Below the pieces are notes generated by a model. The model was not told the DNA's origin and made no database searches. It worked only from the letters and a program-made list of their open reading frames with translations. A stretch of DNA of 64,000 bases from Aselliscus stoliczkanus (taxonomy: Eukaryota; Chordata; Mammalia; Chiroptera; Hipposideridae), in contig CM066732.1 of the NCBI GenBank assembly GCA_033961575.1, forward strand, positions 55,994,001-56,058,000, written 5' to 3'. A program made the translations under genes and the position numbers. Shown piece by piece: positions 47,433 to 57,799 of the stretch (position 1 is the stretch's first letter; every line of letters begins with the position of its first letter).

Positions 47433-47623
47433 ATATCCAGAGAGCTGTGTACATAAGCAAAGATGCAAGATTTGTATCATTGGAGTCCCAGGAGAGAACA
47501 AAGAGAGTTGGGGTTGAAAGAATATTAAAAAACATATATGACTGAAATACATAAAACCACAGATTCAAAAAGCTGAGCAAACCTCAAATAGGATAAATGC
47601 CCACCCTCAAAAAAGTCCATTCT

Positions 47624-47729
47624 GGGCCGGCCGAGTGGTGCGCTGGTTAAGCGCTGGCTTAGGAAGCCAGCGGCCCCGGTTCAGGTCCCACATATGACAG
47701 TCAGTGACACTGCCCTCAAAAAAAAAAAA
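47624..47729 (+). mobile_element. Short tRNA-derived SINE
   Basis: GGGCCGGCCGAGTGGTGCGC head, GTGACACTGCCCTC end and A tail, inserted in the old L1 ORF1. The probable target duplication is imperfect (AAAAAAGTCCATTCT and AAAAAAATCTATGCT). Confidence 0.92.
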
Positions 47730-48384
47730 ATCTATGCTAAGACATATCATAATTAAATTTCTGAAAACTAAAGACAAAGGAAAATATCAAAAGCAGCAAG
47801 AGACAAACAACACATTACCTAAGGAGGACACTAAATCAAATGACATCAGTTTTCTCATCGAAAACTATAAAAGTCATAAGGAAGTGGCTGAAAGAAAAGA
47901 ATTTTCAATTGAGAATCCTATACCCAGCTAAACTATCCTCTGGTAATGAAGGACAAATATATTCTCAAATATACTGAAAGCACTTATCACTAGCAGCCTA
48001 CACCTAAATGATGATTAAATTCTTCAAATAGAAAGGAAACAATAAAAGAAGAAATCTCAGAACATCAAGAAGGAAATAAAATTATAGAAAGAGTAGAAAT
48101 GTGGATAAATTTAATAGACTATCCTCCTGCTCATGAGTTTTCTAAATCACAACATTTTTAAACTTTTATTATTTGTGGGGATTGACACAAATACTGTAAC
48201 ATCATTTAAGACAACTACCCAAGATAACATTTAAAAGTGGGGATATTTTCCACACTTCACTCAAAATGGTCAAATGTTGACGTTTACAGACCATGATAAG
48301 TCACATATTGATATTGTGATATCCACAGTAACAACTAAGAAAACAATACAAAATGATATACTCAAAAACACTATAAATAAATCA

Positions 48385-50855
48385 AGATTAACTGCCAAAT
48401 TGCCCTTCAAAATATCTGGGCCCATTTATACACAAGCAAAGTATGACGGTGCTTATTTCTTCACAGTTGATACTATTGACTTTTTTTCAACATAATGGGT
48501 AAAAAATGATATTTTGTTGTGTATTATTTTGGATGTCCTGCACTACCAGTGACATGGAGTAACTTTTTATATTCATTCTCCTTTTCAGTTCCTCTTCCAT
48601 GAATTGCCTGTTTGTATTTTTTATTATTGTCCTTTTGATTTAATGATTTGTAAATTTTTACATTTATTTTGGATATTAATCTTTGTCTATTACAAATGTT
48701 GCAAATATTTTTCCCCAGCATGTGGTCTTTTCATTTGTTTGTGGTCTCCTTTGTCATTACAAGGCTTTCGTTTAATTTGTAGAAGCTTGTGCTTTCCTTT
48801 GTAGATAATGTACTATAGTCTTTTATTATATTTATTACTTCTATTATAACATTTAACTCTTTAATACACCCGGAATGCACTTTGGTGAATAATGTAATGT
48901 TAAAAACGTGATTTTATTTTTTCCAAATAGTATCTAATTTTATTTTTTACACAATTTATCAAATAGCCCATTTTCCCCCCACTAACATGAAATGCCAGTT
49001 TTTTTTACAAACAAATAGCCATACATATATATAGGGGTCTGTTTCTGGACTCTTATTCCATTGTTCTAGTTAAATCTTTAGCACCAATACCTTTCTATTT
49101 TAATTAATGTAGCTTTAGAATATGTCTTGATATTTAGTAAGGCAAGTATACCTCTTGGTTTTTTTCTACATTATCTTGGGTCTTCGTATGCATTTACTCT
49201 TCCATATAAATTTTATAATCAGCTGGACAATTTCTATTAAAAATTTTACTGGTTGTTGAATTTATAGATTAATTTGGAGAGAATATATACCTTTACAGTA
49301 TTAAGTATTCTCATCCAAAAATAAGATATACATTGTTAGGAATCCTTGTTTTGCTCATTTTGGATGGAAGTGTTTCTGATACTTTCACTATTGCTACAGA
49401 TTTGTGGTAGCTTCTTCACCTTCATAACAGAAGTTTTCTTCTGTTTCTCATGCACAATAATATTGGTGGGTCGGGCCAGCCGAGTGGCGTGGTGGTTAAG
49501 CGCTGGCTTGGGAAGCCAGCGGCCCCGGTTTGGGTCCCACATATGAGGGCCAGTGACACTGCCCTCAAAAAAAATAAAAAAATAAAACTAAAATAAAAAA
49601 TAATATTGGTGGGTGGGGTGTTTATCATAAAAGAATAATTTTTTTAATTACATTGACTTCTGTTATTATTTTAATATCAAAGTTATGCTGGCCTTATAGA
49701 ATTAGTTGAGTACCTTCCCAATTTATAATATAAGAATTATTATTGCTTGAACATGTGGCAGAATCAAATAACAAAACCATATGGATTTGATGTTCTCCAT
49801 AAGGGCATGTCTTTGACTAGCTTCCTGATGAATCCTGTGGAAATCAGCATAGTTAGATATTCTACAACTTCTTGAGCTAATTTGATATTTTTTTATAAAA
49901 TTATGCATTTTGTCTACTTTTTCAAAGTTATTAATATAAGGTATCTTATAAAATAAATTCCTTCTGTAATTACACCCCCTTATCTCATTTGTGATATTTA
50001 TTTATACTCTCTGTTTTTTCTTAATCAAATTTGAAGGTTTTATAGATCGATTCTAGTGGCTGTGTTGTTCTCATTTATTAATGTCAGTTTTTATCCTTAT
50101 TACTGCCTCCTACTTTCTGGAGATTTGAGTTTTTTGTTCTTTTTCTAGTATCCTGAATATTATGCTTGGTCCATTTGATTTCAATTTTCTTTATTTTCTA
50201 ATGTATGCATTTAAGTCCATAAATTTTCCTCTGATTGCTGCTTTGGCCACATCTCACAGGTTTTAATATTTAATGCTCCATTGCTTATTTCTAAATAGTT
50301 TGTAATTTCCACTTTTAATTTCCACATTAACACAAGACTTTTTATAAGTGTTTTTATATTTATGAGTACAGAGATTTATTTCCTGTTTCCTTTAGTTGTT
50401 TTTCTCATTTGGTCAGTGAATGAAGCCTATAGATCTTAGCTTTTTAGAATTTGCTGAGATATCCTTTTGTTGTATATTATCAGTTTGTGTGAGCAGTTTA
50501 TGTATGCTTGAAAAGAGTGTGTATTATAAGTTTCTTTGTATCAGGTTGTTCATTATATTATTTAAATTCTATGTTATTAGTCTATTTGAAATAGTCATTT
50601 CTTTAAAAAATGTGAAATTTGTCCCATGACAATTGCAGTTTTGTCAGTTTATCTTTTTTCTTCTATTTGTTTTGTTTTATATTTTCCAAAGCTATGTTTT
50701 TAAGGGTGCACAGTTGTTACAACATCTTGGTAGAATTTTTTTAACAATATGAATTCCCCTCTGCACTCTTTAATGTGTCCCCTCTAACTTAAAATGGAAC
50801 CTAAATCACACAATAAAATGTTAATGCTGTTAGACTCATTTTTTGACTCTGTTTC
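48385..50855 (-). mobile_element. Old minus-strand L1, 3'UTR through ORF2 to endonuclease
   Basis: Going left to right on the plus strand, antisense 3'UTR/ORF2 C-terminal sequence (GGATATTAATCTTTGTCTAT) leads through TAGATTAATTTGGAGAGAAT to the endonuclease region (TAAATTTTCCTCTGATTGCT, CCACATCTCACAGGTTTTAA) and its upstream part near 50,700. All frames are closed. A short SINE sits inside it. Confidence 0.8.
49472..49598 (+). mobile_element. Short tRNA-derived SINE
   Basis: GGGCCAGCCGAGTGGCGTGG head, GTGACACTGCCCTC end with an A-rich tail. Exact 16-bp target duplication AATAATATTGGTGGGT at 49,456-49,471 and 49,599-49,614. Confidence 0.96.
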
Positions 50856-51676
50856 TCTCCATTGATTTAAGTTGTTATTCTGGAGCCAGCATCACGTTTT
50901 TGTTCATTGTGGCTTTATAAGTTAATTTGTATCAGATAGATAAAGTATTGGTTGCTCTAGCATATTCATTCATCCATGTACTTTAGATTTACTTTGTAAA
51001 ATCCCCAAACAGTTAATTTAAAATTCTTTTCTAAAATAGATTTATAAATCAATTTGGGGAGATCTTTATGTACTTAAGTCTTTTTACATAAGCCTCAGGA
51101 AAATTTTATTACATATGTGGCTGACCCACTTTTTAATTTTTTTAAGATATTTTGTGTTATCTATATAAATAGAATATTTTTCTTTCCCTTTTATCTCTAT
51201 TATTATTGCTTTAATATATGGGACATCTATTGATTTCTATGTATCAGTTTTATAATTGGACATATTACTGAACTCCTGTATATGGTATTAGAGTATTTCA
51301 GATTATATTCTTAGGTTTTTTTCATATTATCATAAAATTGCAATAATCCTGATTTGACCATTCCAAAATTTATTTCCCAGTTCTTTCTATTACTTTGACT
51401 ATAATGGTCATAATGATCATAGTGTAATTATTTCAGATGTTTTCTTACTCTAACAAGAGTTCCTTCAAGCTTCCCACTTTAAATATGGTGTTTATTTTTG
51501 TCTGCTTTAATTTATTTCATCAGTATTTTATAGTTTTCAATGTATAAGGCTTTCACCTCCTTAGCTTACTTTATTTCTAAATATTTTATCCTTTTTGATG
51601 CTATAGTACATGGGATTGTTTTCTTAATTTTTTTTCAAATAGTTCATTTTTAGTGCATAGGAATGCAACTAATTTT

Positions 51677-51780
51677 TTTTTTTTTTGAAGGCAGTGTCAC
51701 TGGCCCTCATATGTGGGACCGAACTGGGGCCACTGGCTTCCCAAGCCAGCGCTTAACAGCTGTGCCACTCAGCTGGCCCA
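51677..51780 (-). mobile_element. Short tRNA-derived SINE
   Basis: On the plus strand: T run, GGCAGTGTCACTGGCCCTCA, then CCAAGCCAGCGCTTAACAG and CCACTCAGCTGGCCC. Exact 11-bp target duplication CAACTAATTTT at 51,666-51,676 and 51,781-51,791, within L1. Confidence 0.95.
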
Positions 51781-51846
51781 CAACTAATTTTCATGTGTTG
51801 ATTTCCTACCCTGCAACTTTGCTGAACTTGTTTATTAGTTCTAACT

Positions 51847-51878
51847 GTGTGCGTGCGTGTGCGTGTGTGTGTGTGTCA
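51847..51878. repeat. (TG)n microsatellite
   Basis: GTGTGCGTGCGTGTGCGTGT followed by a pure TG run, within antisense L1 sequence. Confidence 0.85.
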
Positions 51879-51941
51879 TCCTTGGATTTTCTATATGTAA
51901 TATGTTATCTGCAGAGACAATTTTACTTCTTCCTTTCTGAT

Positions 51942-52127
51942 TTAGATGCCTTTTATTTCTTTTTCTTGCCTGATTGCTATGGCTAGAAATAGGCATGGTG
52001 AGAGTGGGCATCCTTGTCTTATTTCTGATTTTAGAGGAAAAGTTTTCAGTTTTCCACTGTTGAGTATGATGTCAGCTGTGGGCTTGTCATATATGGCCTT
52101 TATTACATTGAGGTACATTCCTTCCAT
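51942..52127 (-). pseudogene. L1 ORF2 reverse transcriptase remnant
   Basis: A 61-codon open stretch in the inverted part of the L1 shows [20 protein letters not shown] and [11 protein letters not shown], the conserved block in front of the catalytic FADD motif, then IRQEKEIKG. The downstream catalytic motif is not in the same open frame. Reverse transcriptase would copy L1 RNA at the target; this piece is inactive. Confidence 0.88.
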
Positions 52128-52520
52128 ATCTAATATGTTGAATTTATTTTTTAATCATAAAAGGGTGCAGAATTTTATCAAATTTTTTTTTATGCAACTA
52201 TTGAGATGATCATATAAATTTTACCCTTCATTCTATTAATATGGTGTATCATATTCACTGATTTGCCTGGGTTAAACTATCTTGCATCCCAGGTATAAGT
52301 CTCGCTCAATAATGATCCTTTTAATGTGCTGCTAAATTTGGTTTGCTAGCATTTTGTGAAGGAATTCTGCATCTATATTCATCATGGATATTGTCCTATA
52401 AATCCTGGAGGCATCATACTTTCTGACTTCAAAATATATCGCAAAGCTATAATAACTAAAACAGTATGATACTGGCATAAAGGCAGATATATAAACCAAA
52501 GGAACAAAATAGAAAACCCA

Positions 52521-52865
52521 TAATTGGAGACCACTTCATGGATGGTGTAGAGGCCTGACCACTGCGCCGTACACCTGAATGCACTGTACACCTGAAGCTG
52601 AAGCTGAATATTATTGTATGTCAAGTAAAATATATATACATATATAGATAGATATATATAGATATATACAGATATATATACAGTCATAGGATATGGAGTA
52701 TAACATAGGGAATAGAGTCAATGGAATTGTAATAGATATATACAATGTCAGAGGGGCAATAGATTGGGGGCGGGGGGTTATCACTTTGTAAGAAGTGAAA
52801 TGTCTAACTATTATATTGTTTTGTACACCTGAAACTAATAAAAATAAAATAAAATAATAAAAAAA
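52521..52865 (+). mobile_element. 5'-truncated L1 3'UTR insertion within L1
   Basis: Begins GGAGACCACTTCATGGATGG, shares the TGTACACCTGAAACTAATAA end with the L1 at 42.6 kb, and ends in (AAAAT)n. Target duplication AGAAAACCCA / AGAAAACCTA (52,511-52,520 and 52,866-52,875). The host L1 ORF2 reads on across it. Confidence 0.88.
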
Positions 52866-53460
52866 AGAAAACCTAGAAATAAGCCCCCACATATACAGTC
52901 AACTGATCTTTGACAAAGGTGCCAAGAATATACCATGGGGAAAGAATAGTCTCCTCAACAAATAGTACTGGGAAAATTGGACATCCATACACACAAAAAA
53001 TGAAATTTGTCCCCTTTCTTCTACCACACACAAAAATCAACTAAAAATAGATTAAGACTTAAATGTAAGATATAAAACTGCAAAGCTCATGGAAGAAAAT
53101 GGGGAAAGCTTCTTGACATTGGTCTTGGCAATGATTTCTTAGATTTGAAACCAAAAGCACAGGGAGCAAAACCAAAAATAGACAAGTGGGGTGACATCAA
53201 ATTAACAGGCTTCCACAAAGCAAAGAAAACAATCAAGAGTGAAAAAGCAATCTATAGAACGGGGAATATTGCAAAGCATCTACTTGGTAAGAGGTTAATA
53301 TCCAAAATAACTCAATAAGGGGAAAAAAAATGGACCAATGACTCTATTAGATGTTTCTTCAGAGAAGACATACCAATGGCCACCAGGTATATGGAAAGGT
53401 GCTCAACATCGCCAATCCTCAGGGGAATGCAAATACCACAATGAGATACCACCTCACACC

Positions 53461-53779
53461 TCACACCCGGGAGGCAGATGTCCCCTCAGGGTCCTCACCT
53501 AAGTTGCATCAGTGATTGTTTGTCAAAATAAGGCAGACAGGAGGCAAAGGGAAATTGAGATTTAGAAGAATTGCTGACTCAGCTTCCGGGTTCTTCTGGA
53601 AAGCAGCAGGCACAGAGAATGGGCGCGTCTCTTGCCCACTGAAGCACCTGGCTCTCCAATGGTCCCGGCTGCTTAGGCCCCACACAGAGGAGAAGACCCC
53701 ACAGAGCAGCTGAGCGGATGAGTATTTTCATGCCACATGGTGTTGTTTCGTTTCTGTGTGCTCATTATGGAGAAATGGG
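53461..53779. other. Unclassified insertion (about 320 bp) inside L1 ORF2
   Basis: L1 ORF2 is interrupted after GAGATACCACCTCACACC and resumes with CTGTCAACGATGGCTAGTAC, as an intact L1 would continue. The insert is moderately GC-rich and unlike L1 or the SINEs here. It has no A tail, no clear target duplication and no TG...CA ends, and a 65-codon open frame without a domain. It could be a solo LTR fragment, a DNA patch or part of a processed transcript. Confidence 0.6.
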
Positions 53780-54655
53780 CTGTCAACGATGGCTAGTACC
53801 AAAAAATAAATAAAAAAGATACATGCTGGCGAGAATGTGGGGAAATTAGACTCATGGCTCATGCAGTGTTGGTGGGGCTGTGAATGATACAGCCACTACG
53901 GAAACCAGTACGGAGGCGCCTTAAAAAATTAAACATAGAACTGCCATAAGATCCAGCAATCCCATTTCTAGGTATTTATCCATAAGAACTGAAATCTAGA
54001 TCTTAAAGGGATTTCTGCACCCTATGTCACTGCAGCATTGTTCACAATAGCCAAGATGTGGAAACAACCCAAATGTCAATTAAAACATAAATATTTTTTT
54101 AAACGTGGGATATACATGCAAAGAAGTATTGTTCAGCCTTTAAAGAAAAGGAAATTCTGCCATTTATGACAACATGGATGAACCTAGAGGACATTATACA
54201 AAGTGAAATATGTCAGTCACAGGAGGACAAACAATTCCACTTATATGAGGAATTTAAAATCATCAAACTCATAGAAGCAGAGAATATAACGGCGGTTTCC
54301 AGAGGCTGCGAGGAGGGGACATGGGGAGCTGCTGCTCAATGGGTATAAAGCTCCCACTACGCCAGACGAGTAAGTCGTGGAGATGAGCTGTACCATGTCG
54401 GGCAGGCGGTTAACAATGCCGTACTGCGTACTTAAAAATGTTTTTAAAGGATACATCTCATGTTAAGTGCTCTTCCCACTACACACAACACACACACACA
54501 AAGAACAAGGCAGCTTTTGGAGGTCATAGATATGTTTTAGTACCTTGATTGTGATGATGGTATCAGAGGTATATGCATATGTCCTATCTGGTCAATATGT
54601 ACATATTTAATGTGTGGAAATTTTTGTATAACAATCATACCTCTATAAAGCTTAG

Positions 54656-56000
54656 ATAGATATAGAGTTTGTCGTTTTTTATGATTTTTACATTTATGCT
54701 TACATATGAGGTTGACCTGTAGATTTTGTTAGTTCACTACTTTTGTTGACTTGGGTATAAGATTCTGCTTGCTTTAGAAGGTGAATTGGGAAGTTTTCTG
54801 TCTATAATTAGCATGATCACCCTCTCTCTCTTAGAGACTTAAGTGGATTTCCTATACAAACATCTGTCTTAACATTTTTCACTTTCTCCCTTTGTTATTC
54901 AATTATTCTACAATTAAACTTCATAATTTAAATGTTTCCTAGAAAATCATCCATTTCAAAAAATGTTTCCATGTTAATATATCCTATATTTTCTACATTT
55001 TTTAACTTTTTGGAATACATGAATATTTCCCTTTTATTTGTACTGTTGTTACATGTATTTTCTCACTCTGTTTTATGTGAATATTTCACAAAAGTCTTTA
55101 TGCAGTTCTCATTTTTAGATCTGACAACCTACTATCTGTTTTCTGATTCACTAATATGTTTGGTCTTTATCAACATCTTCCTACGTTTGTTTTATTGTTG
55201 TCTTTCTAATTTATTGGGAATTGAATGCCTAATTTATTTATTTTTATTCTATGTTAATAATGTTGATATTTAAAGGCTATGTATTTTCCTCTGAATACAA
55301 CTTTGACCAATCACCATGAGTTTTGATACACGGTATTCTCATTATCACTATTTTCTGATTGGTCCCTAAATATACCTTTGATTTTTTTTCTTTAGCCTAA
55401 GAATATTTCAGAGTTTTAATAATTTTTCTAATTACTAATTGAGATTTTTAATTACCCTTTTTGTTCTTTTTATTTTGTTTATTTTTTAAATCTTAGTAGC
55501 GGATGGGCGTAGCCCACCATTGAACAGGCAATCTTGCTGTTACACCAGCTGAGCCATCCTGACACCTGTTGACAGCTCAGCGCCAGCTCAGCTAGGGCTC
55601 AACGTTCACTGGCCCATGTGGGAATCAAACTGGGGGCCCTATTGCTCAGAGCTTGTGCTCTAAGCCAACTCTTAACCAACTGAGCCACTCGGCCAGCCCT
55701 CGTTCCTTTTATAAATATGATATCTGCATAAATATGGTATCTGCCTATGTTTTGATTATTGGAATGTATTTATTCTGTCTTTAGAGACAATATATACTGT
55801 GTATTTCATGACTATTTCATGGGTTGTAAGAGAATCTCTTATTTTAAGAAACATTTCAATTTAAGAAAAAAATGTATTACGAGAAATCAACTAAATCCTT
55901 AGAATCTTTGCTTACAAGATATGCCAAATACTAACAGAGACGTCATAAAGTTTTTAGTACAAAGAGACATCATAACGGGTTTAGTACAACTGTAGTCTCT
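54656..56000 (-). mobile_element. Old minus-strand L1 ORF2 fragment
   Basis: Antisense ORF2 from the reverse transcriptase fingers region (TACATATGAGGTTGACCTGT) back to the endonuclease (GTATTTTCCTCTGAATACAA, TGACCAATCACCATGAG). Split by the dimeric SINE at 55.5 kb. All frames broken. The right edge is uncertain. Confidence 0.7.
55474..55698 (-). mobile_element. Dimeric tRNA-derived SINE
   Basis: Read on the minus strand: AGGGCTGGCCGAGTGGCTCA with TTGGTTAAGAG (A box) and AGTTTGATTCCC (B box), a linker, then a second tRNA-like unit starting GGATGGCTCAGCTGGTGTAA with a degenerate B region. Imperfect target duplication TTGTTCTTTTTAT / TCGTTCCTTTTAT. Confidence 0.8.
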
Positions 56001-56229
56001 GCATTTCTTCTTGTAATCCCAACAGCCTGCTCATCACAGTTCACTGTAATGCTACTTGCATTTTAGGACCTAGGACTGGTTTGGTCTACTAGATGGTAAG
56101 CCCACTGAAGACAGGAATCCACCTGCCTTGTTTATCCTTGAACTACCAGCCCCTGGCCTGGTATTTCTTGAATAATGTAAGGATAAACAACAAGTGCTAG
56201 TTAAAATGGTTAGATAAAAATTGTTCCTC

Positions 56230-56410
56230 ATGGTGGAAGGGAGTCAAAGGAATTGTAATAGATAGTACGATATGGCGGGGAGAGGAGTGGGAGGGGAGAA
56301 TTCGGGGAGGGGGATTGTCATTTTGAGGGGTAAAAAGTATAACAATTGCACTTTGTTGTACACCTGAAGCTAATTAAAAGTATATATAAATAAAAAATAA
56401 TAATAATAAA
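56230..56410 (+). mobile_element. 5'-truncated L1 3'UTR insertion
   Basis: About 180 bp of L1 3'UTR ending GTACACCTGAAGCTAATTAA and an AT-rich tail. Exact 14-bp target duplication AAAAATTGTTCCTC at 56,216-56,229 and 56,411-56,424. Confidence 0.95.
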
Positions 56411-56424
56411 AAAAATTGTTCCTC

Positions 56425-57589
56425 TGCCATGACTAACGTTCTTACCTTCAATTCCACTTCATCTGATACCAATATTCTGTCCCCATATTTTCCTGGTTTG
56501 TTTTGCCTGATGTATCATTTTTGTCTTCTTTTTGCCTTTTCTTTTTCCTCTCTTTTTTTTTGTGTTTCCTTTGCTGCCCTGTCCTTGATCTATGAAATCT
56601 ATTTTCTTTGTGATTGTATTCAATAAACAGTGATTCGGTTTAGAATTCACTAGTAAATGGTTTTAAGTGTTTCAAAAGTATTATTTCACCCCTGCATTTC
56701 ACTCCTGTAATTTTCTAATTTTTGAAGTCAGAAAGGAAGTGGAATCCTTTGGATCTCCTTTTTAACACATCACATTTTTTTTCTGTCCTGCAGACCCCAG
56801 ACTCATACTTCTTCTGCAAGTACCCTTCGATGTTTAGTAAACAAACTGGGATTCTACATTTGGGTTATTGCTAATTTTTGGATAATATGACTCCTGTTCA
56901 AAAATTAATTTTTAACATTTAAATTTAGTTTTTCAAACAATGTCTCAATTATTTAGACCAGCATTTTTTTTAAGCATAAATTATGCCTTGAAGATTGTCC
57001 TCAAGGCAAACAGCGGGGCCTTTTTCCTGCTGCCCCCCGACCCAATCCCACCCCACCCCCCAGTCCATGGCTGTGGGCCACACACGTGCTGCAGGGGGAC
57101 AAAATTCGCCCAGAAAGCTGCAGTCCTCCTGAGGCCAGGTGGCCCCAGGGCCAACAAGGCGGCCCCTGAGAAAGATGGTGTGGGAGCTAAGAGCGGAGCA
57201 CACAGCGGTGATGAGATGGAGGGGTCTGGTCAGGGCACCAGTGCTGCCTGACTGTCCGCCCCCCTGCAGGCCGCAGGCAGCGGCCGTCACCCCGAGGTGC
57301 CCTCGCCAGCCGGACGGGCTGCACCTGCTGTACCTGCTGCTGACCCCTCACCCGCGCTCCTCTCGTGGCCTCCACTGGCGGGGGGCCCTCGCGGAGAAGA
57401 GCGGGCGCTGCACAGGCCACACTTGGGCTTCTGTCACTGCCACGCTTTGCATCAAGCGTATTTGGGCAGAAGCTCCCGTCAGTGGTAATTGTCACCTGCA
57501 GAACAGGGGAGGCGACTCTTCCAAAACCGCGAGGGCGTCGGTGCAGGGCGTGTGCACACGGCGCCCACGGCCTTCGCCGCTTTGTTAGA
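56425..57589. other. Unique DNA, AT-rich turning GC-rich, no gene seen
   Basis: From about 57,000 GC content climbs towards the CpG island. Open frames at 57,139-57,588 (plus) and 57,187-57,648 (minus) overlap each other and have no domain. Confidence 0.45.
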
Positions 57590-57799
57590 ACTGCGATCGT
57601 CCACGTAAAGACTCGGGCAGGTCGCGTATTAATAATTATCACTGACAATCCTTAACACCAGCGGAGCCCACAAGTGAAGCGCTATTACACCTCCCGGCCT
57701 CATTTATCTCCCTGCTTATGGCCCCTCTGCGGTCAGCACGCCGCGAGCCCATGGACATTTACTTATGAGCACATCGTAAATGCAGCTGGCAAGGCAGAG

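Larger units (their letters stand above)
46850..48380 (+). mobile_element. Old L1, ORF1 region and start of ORF2, split by two SINEs
   Basis: GGATAAAATCAAAGATCACT ... CATACCAAGAACCAGAAAAT ... GAAACAAATGAAAAGTTAGA matches the ORF1 region of older mammalian L1s. It resumes at 47,433-47,620 (ATTGGAGTCCCAGGAGAGAA, the RRM region) and 47,730-48,000 (CATATCATAATTAAATTTCT, then CTATACCCAGCTAAACTATC, the C-terminal domain), and continues to about 48,380. All frames are broken. Confidence 0.8.
50860..54655 (+). mobile_element. L1 with a 5' inversion (twin-priming type)
   Basis: From 50,860 to about 52,393 the sequence is antisense ORF2, reaching the reverse transcriptase fingers region at the right (CTGCATCTATATTCATCATG). 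From about 52,394 it is sense ORF2 (GGAGGCATCATACTTTCTGA) and runs through the C-terminal region (about 53,800-54,230) to a 3'UTR ending near 54,655. The left end of the inverted part and the start of the direct part cover the same ORF2 neighbourhood, as expected when a second primer copied the upstream RNA. It has three later insertions: a SINE at 51,677, an L1 3'UTR at 52,521 and an unknown sequence at about 53,461. Confidence 0.7.

Noticed and set aside
25111..51780. GGGCCGGCCGAGTGG... heads as functional tRNA genes
   Set aside because: They lack the full cloverleaf, end in A tails and have target duplications, so they are SINEs.
53461..53779. Solo LTR of an endogenous retrovirus
   Set aside because: No TG...CA ends, no short target duplication and no retroviral motif could be seen, so it was left unclassified.
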